A program made the translations under genes and the position numbers. The notes below the pieces were generated by a model, which searched no databases, was not told where the DNA came from, and saw only the letters and a list, made by a program, of their open reading frames with translations. A stretch of 64,000 bases of DNA from Glycine soja (lineage: Eukaryota; Streptophyta; Magnoliopsida; Fabales; Fabaceae). Below are positions 11,958 to 22,520 of this stretch, in pieces. Location: assembly GCF_004193775.1 (NCBI RefSeq), contig NC_041004.1, positions 1,488,001-1,552,000 on the forward strand, written 5' to 3'. Within the stretch, counting starts at the first letter, position 1. Each line of letters opens with the position of its first letter.

Positions 11958-14900
11958 ATGGAACCTAAGAATGAATCAGGGCCAATTCCTACTGGATGGA
12001 CTTTATTAACCGAAGTGCTACCAGATGGTTCCATAGTGGCGGTACTTAAAATTCTCCTGTATATTCTCTGATTTTTTTTTCGACGGGTGGGGTAGGGGCG
12101 GGGGGTGAAATCGTTGAATTCTAGTTAGGGAAATCAAGATTTTACTTACATTGATGTTGATCATGTGGTGGATTGTCTTTTAAAGGGTGATTGATTCCAT
12201 TGATTTCGTTTGGTAAATGTAGATTGTGTCGCTGATTTCGTTTTGCCTTTTGAATTATTAGTAAATACCATAGCCACTTTTTGCATGCTAAAATTTCCGA
12301 TTACCTTTTGTTTCAATTGAAAATACCTAATACATTGGTATAGTGTGGCTGGGGCAAAATTTGTTTTCCATTTCAAAAAAGTTAAAAATCTATTGAACAA
12401 AACTAGATTTCTTCTCACATATTAGTTCTGTTGAACCGAAAGGGTTGGTATAGTGGTGTAAGGTTCCACTGCATTCACATGAGCGGGAACGATTTATTTA
12501 GTAAAAAAATCCGTGTTTGATTTTCGCCGTGTGCAAAATTCCCTTGAGCCAATTGCAGTCATGCACCGCAAGCGGGATTAGCCTCTGATCCAGTGAGTTG
12601 GGAGACACCCGTGGTCTCTGATCTAGACAAAAAAAAAATTAGTTATGTCGGTGTTGTCATATGTCATCGTAGGTGCTTACTGCCAAATGCCAACTGCTTT
12701 GTATTGTCCTTCTATCTATAACAGTTCAAAATGGTTTCATTCCCTGAGTCTTTGAACTTGGGTGTTCTATTGATTAGAGGCAAGGGATGGAAATGCAAAA
12801 GATATACTAGTAATTACCTGCAGTATTTTTTTGTCTTAGCCTTCCAGTTCATTAGGGAAAAAGGACCCTGACTAATCCGAAGTTCGGCTGAGAGGTAAGT
12901 AATTACCTGCAGTTTGATACTAAGTAAACTGTCCTAGGTTTCCCCTATAGCCCCTATGATGTTGTCTGCCACTCTCTGTAACAGCTATATCCCCACCAGA
13001 ATATGCCCCTAATGGTTTTTTGGATTTTTTTTTCTTTGTTTTATGCAGATAATTATATTTCAACTGCTGAATATATTTGGTTCAGAGGATCTTTATCTGT
13101 TTTCCCATTTATTAGGTTGCAAAGCCTAATTGCCTTTGCCTAGTACTCCCCTTTCCCAAAGAAAAAAAAATGAAAGTTACTCAAGCAACAAATGTGGTGT
13201 ATGGAAAATCTTTGTATTTGAAATGATGGTTGAAATTATACACATGATTCCTGTAATCCATGAAATTAGATAGTTAAACTTCCTGATCCCATGTTTTCTG
13301 GTGAATAGTTTTACTGGAAATGGTGAAAATTTCTTGATCTTGTGTCTTCTTTTAAGCACAAATGCTTAAAATAGGAATCCTTAATATATGTGAAGTGCAT
13401 GTTTACTTATTTTGATGCATTTCCATTATGTGCATTTAATTGTACTTGCATATGTGTTAACTAACATAGACCATAAAAGTTAAAAATGGAAGTATATTGC
13501 AGACTCTAGTGATTTTGCCTGTTTGGATTTGAGGAAAAAGAAAATGGTAAATTTTCATCATATTTATTTGCTGGTTCTCAGTGGATCATAACTAAAATAT
13601 TGTGCAGATCAGAAAGGCTTTTTTAAATTACAGGTTCTTGGCTCCCTTTGTTTGCTTTATCATATACAGTTCTGCTTTTTTCTCTCTGTCGTGTTTGATT
13701 TGTAAAATAATTGCAAACAATTTAAAAAAAGAAAGCACTGATGAAAGTCAAGAGTGGATGCTTTTTTTTTTTGAACAACCATATTTGAAATATCCTGTTC
13801 TTCTTGTCTCTAGACCCTTGTTATGTGGAAATGGTTCTCTGAAGTCTGATCAGACTCATTCTCCTTATGTTTCTTAATATTAGTGATCCAGTTAGAAAAA
13901 AAGGAAATGAATTTATGAATTTCTATATTCAGTGACAGTTGATTTTTTGTTTTGTTTTGTAGTTCTATTACTGTCCGAGTACTGGAAAACGCTTCTATTC
14001 CTACTCTGATCTGATGTGTTATGTGAACTATGCTAAGAAAACAAAGCTTGGTCTCTATGCACTGGTGAGTTTGCTTTCTGTGATTGACAAAGTCTTAACT
14101 ATTAATGTATATGGTAATACTTCATTAACTTGAATGTGGATAGTGCATATAAAAGATGTGATATCATTTATTCCATGAACTTTGTTCTTCCTGAACTCTG
14201 AACTGAATATATTGTTCCAATCAGGCCTGGGATTTCCCAGCTATTTTTGTGAATGTTTCTTGCGTTGTGGACATGTAATCTTTTAATGGTGCTCAGGGGA
14301 AGTGGCAAATGGATTTGTTGAATATTATAAAGTTTCAAAGTGCTAACTGGACTGGTTGATTTAAAGAGAGTGACCATTGATCAATTCTTGGAAATTTGAA
14401 TCTCCTGTAGTCACTGCATAGATATATTGGCTGAAAGAAAGAAGCTAGAAGCCGGTCATACCTATTTTAATAACTTATTCAGTTTCTGCCTATTTTAATA
14501 ATTTATTTAGTTTCTGCCTCTCCTGCTGCATTAGTGCAGTTACTGCAGTAGAAGTATGCCCAATTCTTGATTGGAAATCACAAATTAAATTGTGGCTATC
14601 TGCTGCAATGACTTGTCTTAGTTCAACTGCATCATAATTATTTTCTAGGTGAATATGTGCCATGTTTCACTCCCTTGGATTTCTGATGAACAAGTCAAGC
14701 TGTTAGTATGAAAAGTAATTTGTTTTATCCATCCATCCTTGTATAAATTAATTCTATGCTTTTGCGCAACTGTCATTTATCTGAGATCTGGATAATGATG
14801 TAATTTACATAGACAATTTCTTTTTTTGAGTCCTTGCTTTTGTTGTATTAGAAATTTTCCTTTTGGTTTCACCATCTTATACCACTGTTCCTTCAGATTT

Positions 14901-15845
14901 GGATGGCATTAGCTATGTGTAACACTGCATGTATAAATTTTGTAGGCTCAAAAGCTTTATGTTCACTGTAATCTGTTAATATAGTAAATATACAATCTTG
15001 CATCTTCCCAAATACCATGGATTTCTTGTTCCAATGTTCCCCCTTAGGTAAACTTGGCCAGAAATATCTGCATCATGTGTTTCTTAACCCCTTGAATCTG
15101 GTATTGCTGTTATTTGTTACTTTGTATGGCTATGAGATGACCAAAACATAAGTAATGTTAACCACGACCACAACCTTGCAGCAGATCCATCTTATGTTTC
15201 TTTCTCTTTGCAGGGTACGGAATTACTTAAAAGGAAGAGGACCGAGAATGATACCACCCCTGTCCCCGAACCCAAGAAGACATCAACTATCTTGTCACTT
15301 CCAAAGGATTCAAAATGCTATAGTTCATCAGGTGACGATTCATCAAGTGACGATTTGTTGAGTGACGATTCATCCAGTGACGATTCGTCCAGTGAAGATT
15401 CTTCGAGTGATGATTCATCGAGTGACGATTTGTCTAGCGATGATTCATCGAGCGACGATTCATCAAGTGATGATGACAGTAATTTTCTGAACATAAATTT
15501 TGAAACTAGCCTGTCCACGAATATGAACACACACAACCTTGACCTTATCTATCTATATTTTTTACATCTGGCATAATTTATTTGAAGTGACTTTTAGAAA
15601 ATGAAAAAAAAAATCAGCATATTGGCATGCTTCTATTATTTAGAGCTAAATTGTAGTGAACTGGATGCATGATTTGATATATGTTTCTTTCAGGTAGTGA
15701 CCCTTCTATTTCAAATGAAAGCATTAAGAAGGATGAAGATTATGCAGAGTCAGTTGGTAGTTGTTCGGTTGAGTCAGTGGGTAGCTGTTCGGTTGATTCG
15801 GAAACTAGCGATGCTACATCTGGAACGACTCAGGTCCTAAAGTAA
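11958..15845 (+). CDS. Methyl-CpG-binding domain (MBD) protein with acidic Ser-Asp tail
   Basis: Four exons join in phase: 11958-12041, 13963-14064, 15214-15478 and 15694-15845. They encode 200 residues. All donors are GT and all acceptors are pyrimidine-AG. Residues 10-62 form a compact MBD: PTGWTLLTEVLPDGS, then YYCPSTGKRFYSYSDLMCYV, the usual W...R/K...Y...TGKxFxS..E signature of plant MBD proteins. These nuclear proteins read methylated cytosine, mainly CpG. A KRKR cluster at about residues 68-71 is a plausible nuclear signal. Residues about 98-151 are a run of SSSDD-type repeats, a highly acidic phosphorylatable tail, followed by two VGSCSV repeats in the last exon. The acidic tail could contact histones or remodelers (inference). 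Intron 1 carries two SINE-like insertions. I cannot assign a specific MBD number. Confidence 0.85.
12428..12637 (+). mobile_element. tRNA-derived SINE in intron 1 of the MBD gene
   Basis: The head contains a box-A-like TTGGTATAGTGGTGTAAGG. About 65 bases on there is a box-B-like TGTTTGATTTTCGCC. The 3' end is a run of nine or ten A. The element is bracketed by ATTAGTT at 12421-12427 and 12638-12644, with partial similarity continuing beyond (CTGTTG versus ATGTCG), as expected for a target-site duplication. This is the structure of a Pol III SINE inserted in sense orientation. The family name is not known to me. Confidence 0.65.
12825..12897 (-). mobile_element. Short SINE-like insertion with 16-base target duplication
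   Basis: A 73-base segment is bracketed by identical 16-mers AGTAATTACCTGCAGT at 12809-12824 and 12898-12913. Read on the minus strand it starts with CCTCTCAGCCGAACTTCGG and ends in a short A-rich tail. This fits a 5'-truncated, target-primed retroinsertion. It sits about 190 bases from the other SINE in the same intron. Confidence 0.6.
15316..15478 (+). repeat. In-frame Ser-Ser-Asp-Asp coding minisatellite
   Basis: Units of about 15 bases (TCATCGAGTGACGAT-like) repeat through exon 3 of the MBD gene. Each encodes SSSDD with variants SSED, LLSDD and LSSDD. The opposite strand is also open across the array, which is a by-product of the repeat and not a gene. Confidence 0.85.
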
Positions 15846-16834
15846 GAGAAGAATGAACTAGCAAAATGATGATTCAGGCTGCTGCTAAGTGCTTATTGTT
15901 ATGTCTACTTAAACAAACCACCTTTTGCTCCTGTGAGCTTATTTCATATACTCTTGTTTTTCCTTTATTTCTGGTATGCAAATAAAAAATGCCTCGGCAT
16001 TGACTATCTATACATTAAGAACCGTTTTGTTGGCCCTTTTCTAGGATGGATTTTTATATACAACATTGTCATGTGTTTGTGTTGTTGACTTGTGTGAATT
16101 TCTATCTTCATGCTGAATGGAAATTAGCCCAAGAGTAACCATGCTTTGGGCAAATTCCACTGAGGCTCGCCTTTCTCTTCCTCTCGTTAGAGCGTTTAAA
16201 GAATGAACGAAATTATCTAACTTGGCAATTATCATTGTTGAGTTGGAACTTTTGTTGAAATCTTGATCTAAATGACAGTATTTATCTTCTAGATTTTGCG
16301 AAGATAAGACTTTTCCACCTTGCAAATAGTCCCTTTAAGGTTGTGTTTGGTTTAGAGGTGAAATAAAATAGAGATAATTTGGAAACGAGGAAGTAGAGAG
16401 TAGAAATAAAATGATATAGTATGTTGTTTGTTTTAAGAAAAATAGGTAAGAAATGTAGTAGAAATAATATTATAAAGTTGTTTAGTAGGAATAAAATAGG
16501 AAATTTAATGTTCCAGCCCACATGTTGGTACTTATTTCTTATTAAAATCATACCTAACCAAATTCCCCCTGCGTTTTTTTTTGTTTGTGCAGAATCTCCT
16601 AAATCTAATAAAGTCTTTATCAAATTACGGTGAAAGTGCATCAGTGTCACTTTATGTTAAACCATTTTATTTTTTTTATTAGTTTAATTATCCTACGGCC
16701 CTTCATACTTTTATCAAATGACGGTGAAAGTATCAAATTTTTTTGGTTAGTTTTTCAGCCTCACACTTTCAAATAACTCTATGATATACATTACCCGATT
16801 TTCTTTCTTGCCTTATTTTCTTCTCATCAACACA
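15846..16834. other. Intergenic, with a probable MITE
   Basis: The first part should hold the 3' UTR of the MBD gene. From about 16333 to 16562 there is an AT-rich segment bounded by GTGTTTGGTTTAG and CCTAACCAAATTC, roughly complementary ends typical of a foldback element. No coding region is supported. Confidence 0.4.
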
Positions 16835-17167
16835 ATGAACCATAAAGCTTACACCATTCTCAAGGCTCTGGAGTTAACTTCAATTGGAACTAAGTACGAA
16901 GGATCATGCTCCAATCCCTTGCAACATCTAAGCTCAATTACGTTGCTTTTTATCACAACTATGTTTTGTCATGTAGTTGTTGCATTTACAGCTGAAATGA
17001 CCTTGCCAACCACTATTTTGGTATTCCACGTGTCTGGAATAGTTGGGTATCAAACACTGCTGTGGATTGTTGTTGCTGAGTTTTCTTGGTGGTACATCAT
17101 CAACGTGATTGTTTTGCTAGTGGCATCATTCTGCTTCAAGTGGCACATGTCAAGCGCCACATTTTGA
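16835..17167 (+). CDS. Small three-helix membrane protein, family unknown
   Basis: A single-exon frame of 110 residues starts MNHKAYTILK. I chose this inner ATG because it follows CAACACA, a good plant start context, and because the extra 18 residues upstream look like random AT-rich translation. Three hydrophobic segments lie at about 33-53, 58-81 and 86-102, separated by short polar turns (AEMTLP and EFSW). The N-terminal 30 residues are polar and have one Cys. The codon composition is richer in G+C than the flanks, and the frame is long for this AT-rich DNA, which supports a real gene. I do not recognise the family and suggest no function beyond a membrane location. There may be introns I have missed. 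Confidence 0.55.
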   Translation: MNHKAYTILKALELTSIGTKYEGSCSNPLQHLSSITLLFITTMFCHVVVAFTAEMTLPTTILVFHVSGIVGYQTLLWIVVAEFSWWYIINVIVLLVASFCFKWHMSSATF

Positions 17168-18235
17168 AGCACAAGAAGCTCAGGTGTAAGACTAAGACAT
17201 GACACTAACATAGATACTATGTGCAGCATGTTCACGTGGATTGGTTTTATTTCATGTTTCGGCAGAAATTCTCTTATTTTGTTCTGTTTTTTAAGGGTAA
17301 AATATGATTTTGTTCTTTTTTATATTTGGTTAAATTTGATTTTAGTGTATGTTAGTTTTAAATTGATCGATTTGGTTCTTATATTTTAAAAAAATTGGTG
17401 GATTTAATCCTATGCTCGGATGGACTTTACCTAAAATAGAAACCAAATCTACCTATTTTCTTAAAAAATAGAATCAAACTCATCGTTTTAAAATTAGAGA
17501 CTAAAGTCAAATTTGATCGAAATAAAAACATATTTTAACTTTTTTTCTAAATTAGATGCATGCTTTGCCTAAGTAGTTTATTTACATTGAAAACAAATGG
17601 CTTCCTCAAGAAAAAAAAATATTTGGTTGCGAACTAGTTGTGTTGTAATTGACATTGAAAAAAAATGGTTCCCTCACCTTGTTTTGGCTTTTGTGTCTTG
17701 GAATGTGTCAGAACATGATTTCTTTGGTGTTCCTTTCTCGGGTCCTTTGAAAATCATACATTTTTAAATTGAATCATAAAATTAAATATTAATACAAACT
17801 AAATGAACAACATCGGAACAGTCGAGAAAAATATGTTTTTTTTTTTATATTATAAAAAAACTGTGAGAATCAGCTACTAATTATTTCTTTATATTAGATT
17901 TTTTTTTCTTTCATCATTAAAAAAAATTTCATTCTGACTAAATACATTCAGAATAACATTTTCCATAACTAATTAGTGAATCCAATAATAATAACTTCAA
18001 ACAAAATAAAATAGCACTGCTCTTCTAATGTTTAACTGACGCATAAAAGATAATATATCAAGCATAATGTACTTTAATATCCAAAGGGAGGAATGCAACC
18101 TAAAAGCACAACACTATTGGATCTTCACACCAGAAAACACAATAATGGAAATTGCCTAAAAGTGACACCAAAACTGCTTATTTTTCATTATAAAGGTAAG
18201 TCTGGCCATTGAAGTATGTAAATTCTTCTTTCACT
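17168..18235. other. Intergenic, with a foldback element
   Basis: About 1 kb between convergent genes, with 3' UTR sequence at both ends. A foldback element at about 17295-17540 is listed separately. No further coding signal is seen. Confidence 0.5.
17295..17540. mobile_element. MITE-like foldback element
   Basis: The left end GGTAAAATATGATTTTGTTC, followed by a segment with GGTTAAATTTGATTTTAGT, is matched in inverse orientation by the right end. There GACTAAAGTCAAATTTGATC is followed by AAAACATATTTTAAC. The internal sequence is AT-rich and non-coding. This is a common short non-autonomous DNA-transposon layout; the family is not determined. Confidence 0.55.
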
Positions 18236-20113
18236 TTAATATTCCCCACTGGATTCTTTCCATCCACCATAGCTCTCTTCAGGTGCATCATAACCCTGCT
18301 CCTCATTTCTCTGCAACCAGAAGTATATTATTTGCTTATTTATTTATTTGGTTATAGTGGTTTATTATTTGAATAGAGAGAAAGCCAGGCATCAATACAT
18401 GAAGAAAAATAATGGGAAAAATATATATTCCAGCATTACCTCAGCAGTGAAAGTGAGAGCCACCTTAATCTCACCACAATATTCTTCGTCCTTCACAACC
18501 TTGTAAGCAGTTTCTGGAATGCTACCGGCTTCAAACACTGGATCTAAATGAATGCTGCAGAATGCATGTAGAAATTAATGCATATTAGTATGCCAAAAGT
18601 GCAAATGGCTTACAAGGTTGAAAAATGCAAAATGAAACATTAAATTGAAAAAAAATAATCATAGAGGACCACCAGTCACAGCCATTAACTGGGAAGAAAA
18701 TTTGCTACATATAGAAATGTGGAATTTAGACTATACTTTATTAGATACAACTAAGATTAAGTTTTTTATATCTTTACCCTCTAGTTCTTCTAACAAATGA
18801 TGTCATGTGAATGTTTTCTTAAAATTCTACACATGATAAAGGTTATTTAATGTTAGAAAGAAGGGTAAAATACACTTTTGATTCCTCATCTTATTTTTTG
18901 ATTTTAGTTGTGCTGTTAAGAAAATTCACTTTGATTCCTTAAAAAAAATGTTTATGTTAAACTAAGTTGGTCCTTCTGTTAATTTATCACATTAACATCT
19001 AAGTTTAGGACAAAACTTGATCTAAGTTTTGTCCTAGACACTCCTCTCTAGAATTCAATCCCATCTCCAATGAAATTTCACTGAAAAAGCAAGCAAAAAA
19101 AATGTGGAAGTTAAAGAAGAATTCAACTCACGTTGCCTCGCCAAGACAATCATCTTGACTAAAGTTGTCTTTATCCATTATCTTCAGATTAAGTTCAGAA
19201 GCACTGTCAGAGACAGTGAAAAGAAAGCTCTCATTCCATTGTGGCTTGGATCCAGCATCTGGTATTCATAACACAGTTCAATCCTCCAAAGATAAAAATG
19301 GTACATACATAAGCAAATACATATATTAGTTAAGTTGGTCAGAAATGCACCTTCTTGCACAGTGCTCTTTTTCTCCTGTGCCCTGTATGTGAGAATCACA
19401 TAAGGATCTATGCTGGCTGTCATTGAGAACAAGAATTAGGCCATTAGAGGATAATCTATCTTGATCAATTTGAGTAGTTGATAACAATAAACCAGATTAA
19501 AGAAAAGGGTCAACTGAATTGATTCTCACGTTTAATTTGAAAACAAGATAGACTCAATTAACGTAGCTATATGCCCATATGAGCAAAATAGATTTGGCTT
19601 CTGTAAAGTAAGTAACCTCAGTCGTTAATGAGAAAATCAACCGTTAATATTCCAATACATTCATGATTTGTTATGCAAGTGTACATAACACTGACAGTTG
19701 ATTTTCTCATCAAACACTAAAATTACTTACTTTATCCTCTAAAGTGATTTGCTAATCAATTTAGAGAAGCCGGATCGGAACAGAACATATCAAGATCAAA
19801 ACCAGCATAAGATGTACTTTTTGTAGTTTAATCTGCAAAAAAGAAAGTTGATTGACACAGATTCAAAACAACAAAGATGTATTCTAGATCAAACCATCTT
19901 AGAGAGAATTTTGAAGCATCTAAAAGTTGAAAACAAAACTTTTGCAATCCACAGTTTCATGCAGAAATCTCTATGAAGAGGCAATCATTGACATACACAG
20001 TATCTGATTTTCTTATCAGCTATGCATATAGAGCATATGTGCTTACAGAGAAAATCATTGTCATCGATTCCTTTGGCGCTGATCAGAACAACTTCAAGTG
20101 TTCCACGAGGCAT
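18236..20113 (-). CDS. Single C2-domain protein, elicitor-responsive protein 3 type
   Basis: Five exons on the minus strand join in phase: 20113-20047, 19416-19351, 19258-19132, 18554-18440 and 18310-18236. They give 149 residues, the usual length of this family. The protein begins MPRGTLEVVLISAKGIDDND. It has the C2 loop-1 acidic pair D17/D18, DPYV at 26-29, PQWNESF in the core and a loop-3 acidic cluster D73, D75, D80, D81. It therefore keeps the residues for calcium-dependent phospholipid binding. It ends in YGGWKESS, typical of the plant ERG/elicitor-responsive and small phloem C2 proteins. These are peripheral membrane proteins linked to pathogen and calcium responses (family knowledge). 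This is a different C2 subfamily from the array at 41-62 kb, which lacks the acidic loops. Confidence 0.88.
19006..19036. repeat. Perfect 13-base hairpin in an intron of the C2 gene
   Basis: TAGGACAAAACTT (19006-19018) and AAGTTTTGTCCTA (19024-19036) are perfect inverse complements around a five-base loop. The hairpin lies at the end of a segment starting near 18864 with GGGTAAAATACACTTTTGAT, a typical MITE-type end. It is most likely part of a degraded foldback element. Confidence 0.7.
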
Positions 20114-22520
20114 CTTTGAAAATTGAAAATGAAAGGTTGGACTCTCACTTCACAAATTCTATATGGACAGAACTATTTGACTCAGGAATATGCTTCTTTC
20201 TGTGGAGTCTTAAAGTTGAAATAAAGGTGGAAAAAATTGTGCCAGAAATGCCTGAAGCAGTGAGTTACAAATTGGAGCTGGAATTTGGCTGGATCCAACT
20301 TTTTTCTTTTTAAACTTTTGAGTCCTTTTACAAGTCTTTTCCTATTACAAAAGGTTGACACTATGCAAACGATTATCCAAGAAATTATTAACTGGGATGG
20401 GACCATCATAATTTCACTTAATCTCTGTATAATACATAATTAAATATTATTATTTTATAAATTAAAAGATCTAAATACGTATTAGTATTAGTGCATTACG
20501 TAGATATTGATTAGGATTATGAATACATGTTAATTTTTTTCAACTCTCATGTAATCATGTTTGAATTAGGATCATTATAAATGGTAAAAGGCTCTTTATT
20601 TAACGTAATCACATGTAAACTCGAAATGTTAAAGCTGGAACAACTAACATTCCTATGTCAATTGATCCACACATGGTTACATATTAATTCATAACTATCT
20701 AATAATCTCAAAGTATAAACAATAATTAAATTACTTAGATCATTGTAAAAAAGGATAATCATTTGCCTAAACCGTTATCTTCACAAAACCTTCGACACGA
20801 CTTTAAGGTGAACTTAATTTGAGGGAAAAAAGCTACCCGCAAACTAAGATGTTATCCAACACAACTTGCATTGCATGAGCATTTTGGGAGGAAATTGAGG
20901 ATAAAGTCTTGCTAATGATAATTTTCTAACAAAATATTTTGTGAATCCAAACTTACCATAAAAGTCATATCTGAGATAACTTCTAATCAATTAAAAGTGT
21001 ACAAATCTTTACATGAACACTATGAAAATTAAGCTCAATTTTATTGCTATCTGTACAATCTTGTATACAGAACGGTTTACATTTTGCTTAAATTTACCAC
21101 AATCCACCGTATCATATCTTATTACATTGTTTTTTTACTCATATACACATTGATTCTTTCACACCTTATAAATGTATAGTGATATATTTGATTTTTGTAT
21201 ATACATCAACCACTAACTTTTAAATAGAAACTAACTTTTTCTGATAAAAAAAATAGAAACTAACTTTTAAATATTCTCTAAAAGAAACCTTTTAAATAGA
21301 AACTAACTTTTTCATTAAAAAAAAAATACTAACTTATCAACTTATGTTTGTTTACAATGACAAGTCACCTTCCTACTGATCTGAATTAGATGCAAATTTA
21401 AAGTTTTAAATGTGGAGTTGGACTCGACAACAAAGAGGTCTACATGCAGGGTATGGAAGAGTGAATGTAGGAAAGTGGATATAATTAAAATAACAAAAAT
21501 GAATTATGAACTCTGACAAGTTTTAGAGCAAACGTATAAAACGTAAACTTTATTCCTGGTATCATTGCATAGTTTACTCAACAAATATTTTTATAAAAAT
21601 AGTAATAATTACCAATGGAGCCCATTTTTTTTTATTTTATTTTATTGGAGCCTTTACTTATATAAGGAATTATTTCTCCATGTGTGCAACAATTCTCATG
21701 CTCTAAGTACAAATTTCATATTGTAGTAACCTTGGAGAGTTTTTATGTAATAGAAAAAAGGGAGAAAAATTAAACAGTGATTTAAGTTGTACTAAATATT
21801 TTAGTAAACAAAAAAAAGTTGCACTTAGACGACAAGTTTACCTTAAAATGATTAGTAGATAAAAAATTTCGAGCATGAATCTATTATATTGTTAAAAGAT
21901 TAGTATGAGTGAAAATATGCATATATAATATAACAATAATATTTTAGTAAACACTGTTAAAATATTTATGTATTGGAAGGAAAATATCATTTTGAATTAA
22001 TGCAAGATAGTTGTTTGGTACTGTAATTTAAAATAATTTTGCCATTAATTAGAAGGGGTTGATTGAGTAGAATAAATTGCTCATCTAATTGACTTAGTAA
22101 AGGAATTATTATAACACATCAGCTTTCCCTTCCAAGATTATAAAACTCTATTTGTCAAAACAAACACCAGAAGGAAATTAGCTACTTACTCTAATAATGA
22201 TGTTGATTCCGTCCACCATATTATTAATATTTTTTAGAATCAATTTCACATTAAATTATAAAATTTATAGACTAATTTTCATCAATAAATTTGATTATTT
22301 ATTTGATTATTTATTTGAGAACAATTTTTTTTCTTCCTGCACAATAATTAACATAATTGCACTGAAGGAGTACTATTTTTTTTTTTATTACAGAATTCTA
22401 CTCACCCAATTACCTATACTACTGGTCAAAACCGGAAAAAAAAAACAATTTATTTATAAGGAACTTGCGTTGCGTGTGGTTTGTGGTGGCTTGTTGCAGT
22501 TTGTGGCGGTGTGAGAGTTT
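20114..22520. other. Intergenic between divergent C2 and thioesterase genes
   Basis: About 2.4 kb of AT-rich sequence carrying the promoters of both divergent genes. A small direct repeat of AAATAGAAACTAACTTTT occurs three times (about 21222, 21252 and 21294). I see no gene and no specific regulatory site that I would defend. Confidence 0.5.

Noticed and set aside
12421..12640. Possible intact tRNA gene
   Set aside because: Box A and box B are present but no tRNA stems form. The A-tail and target duplications indicate a SINE.
15318..15536. Minus-strand SSLDE-repeat frame
   Set aside because: It is the antisense of the Ser-Asp repeat of the MBD gene.
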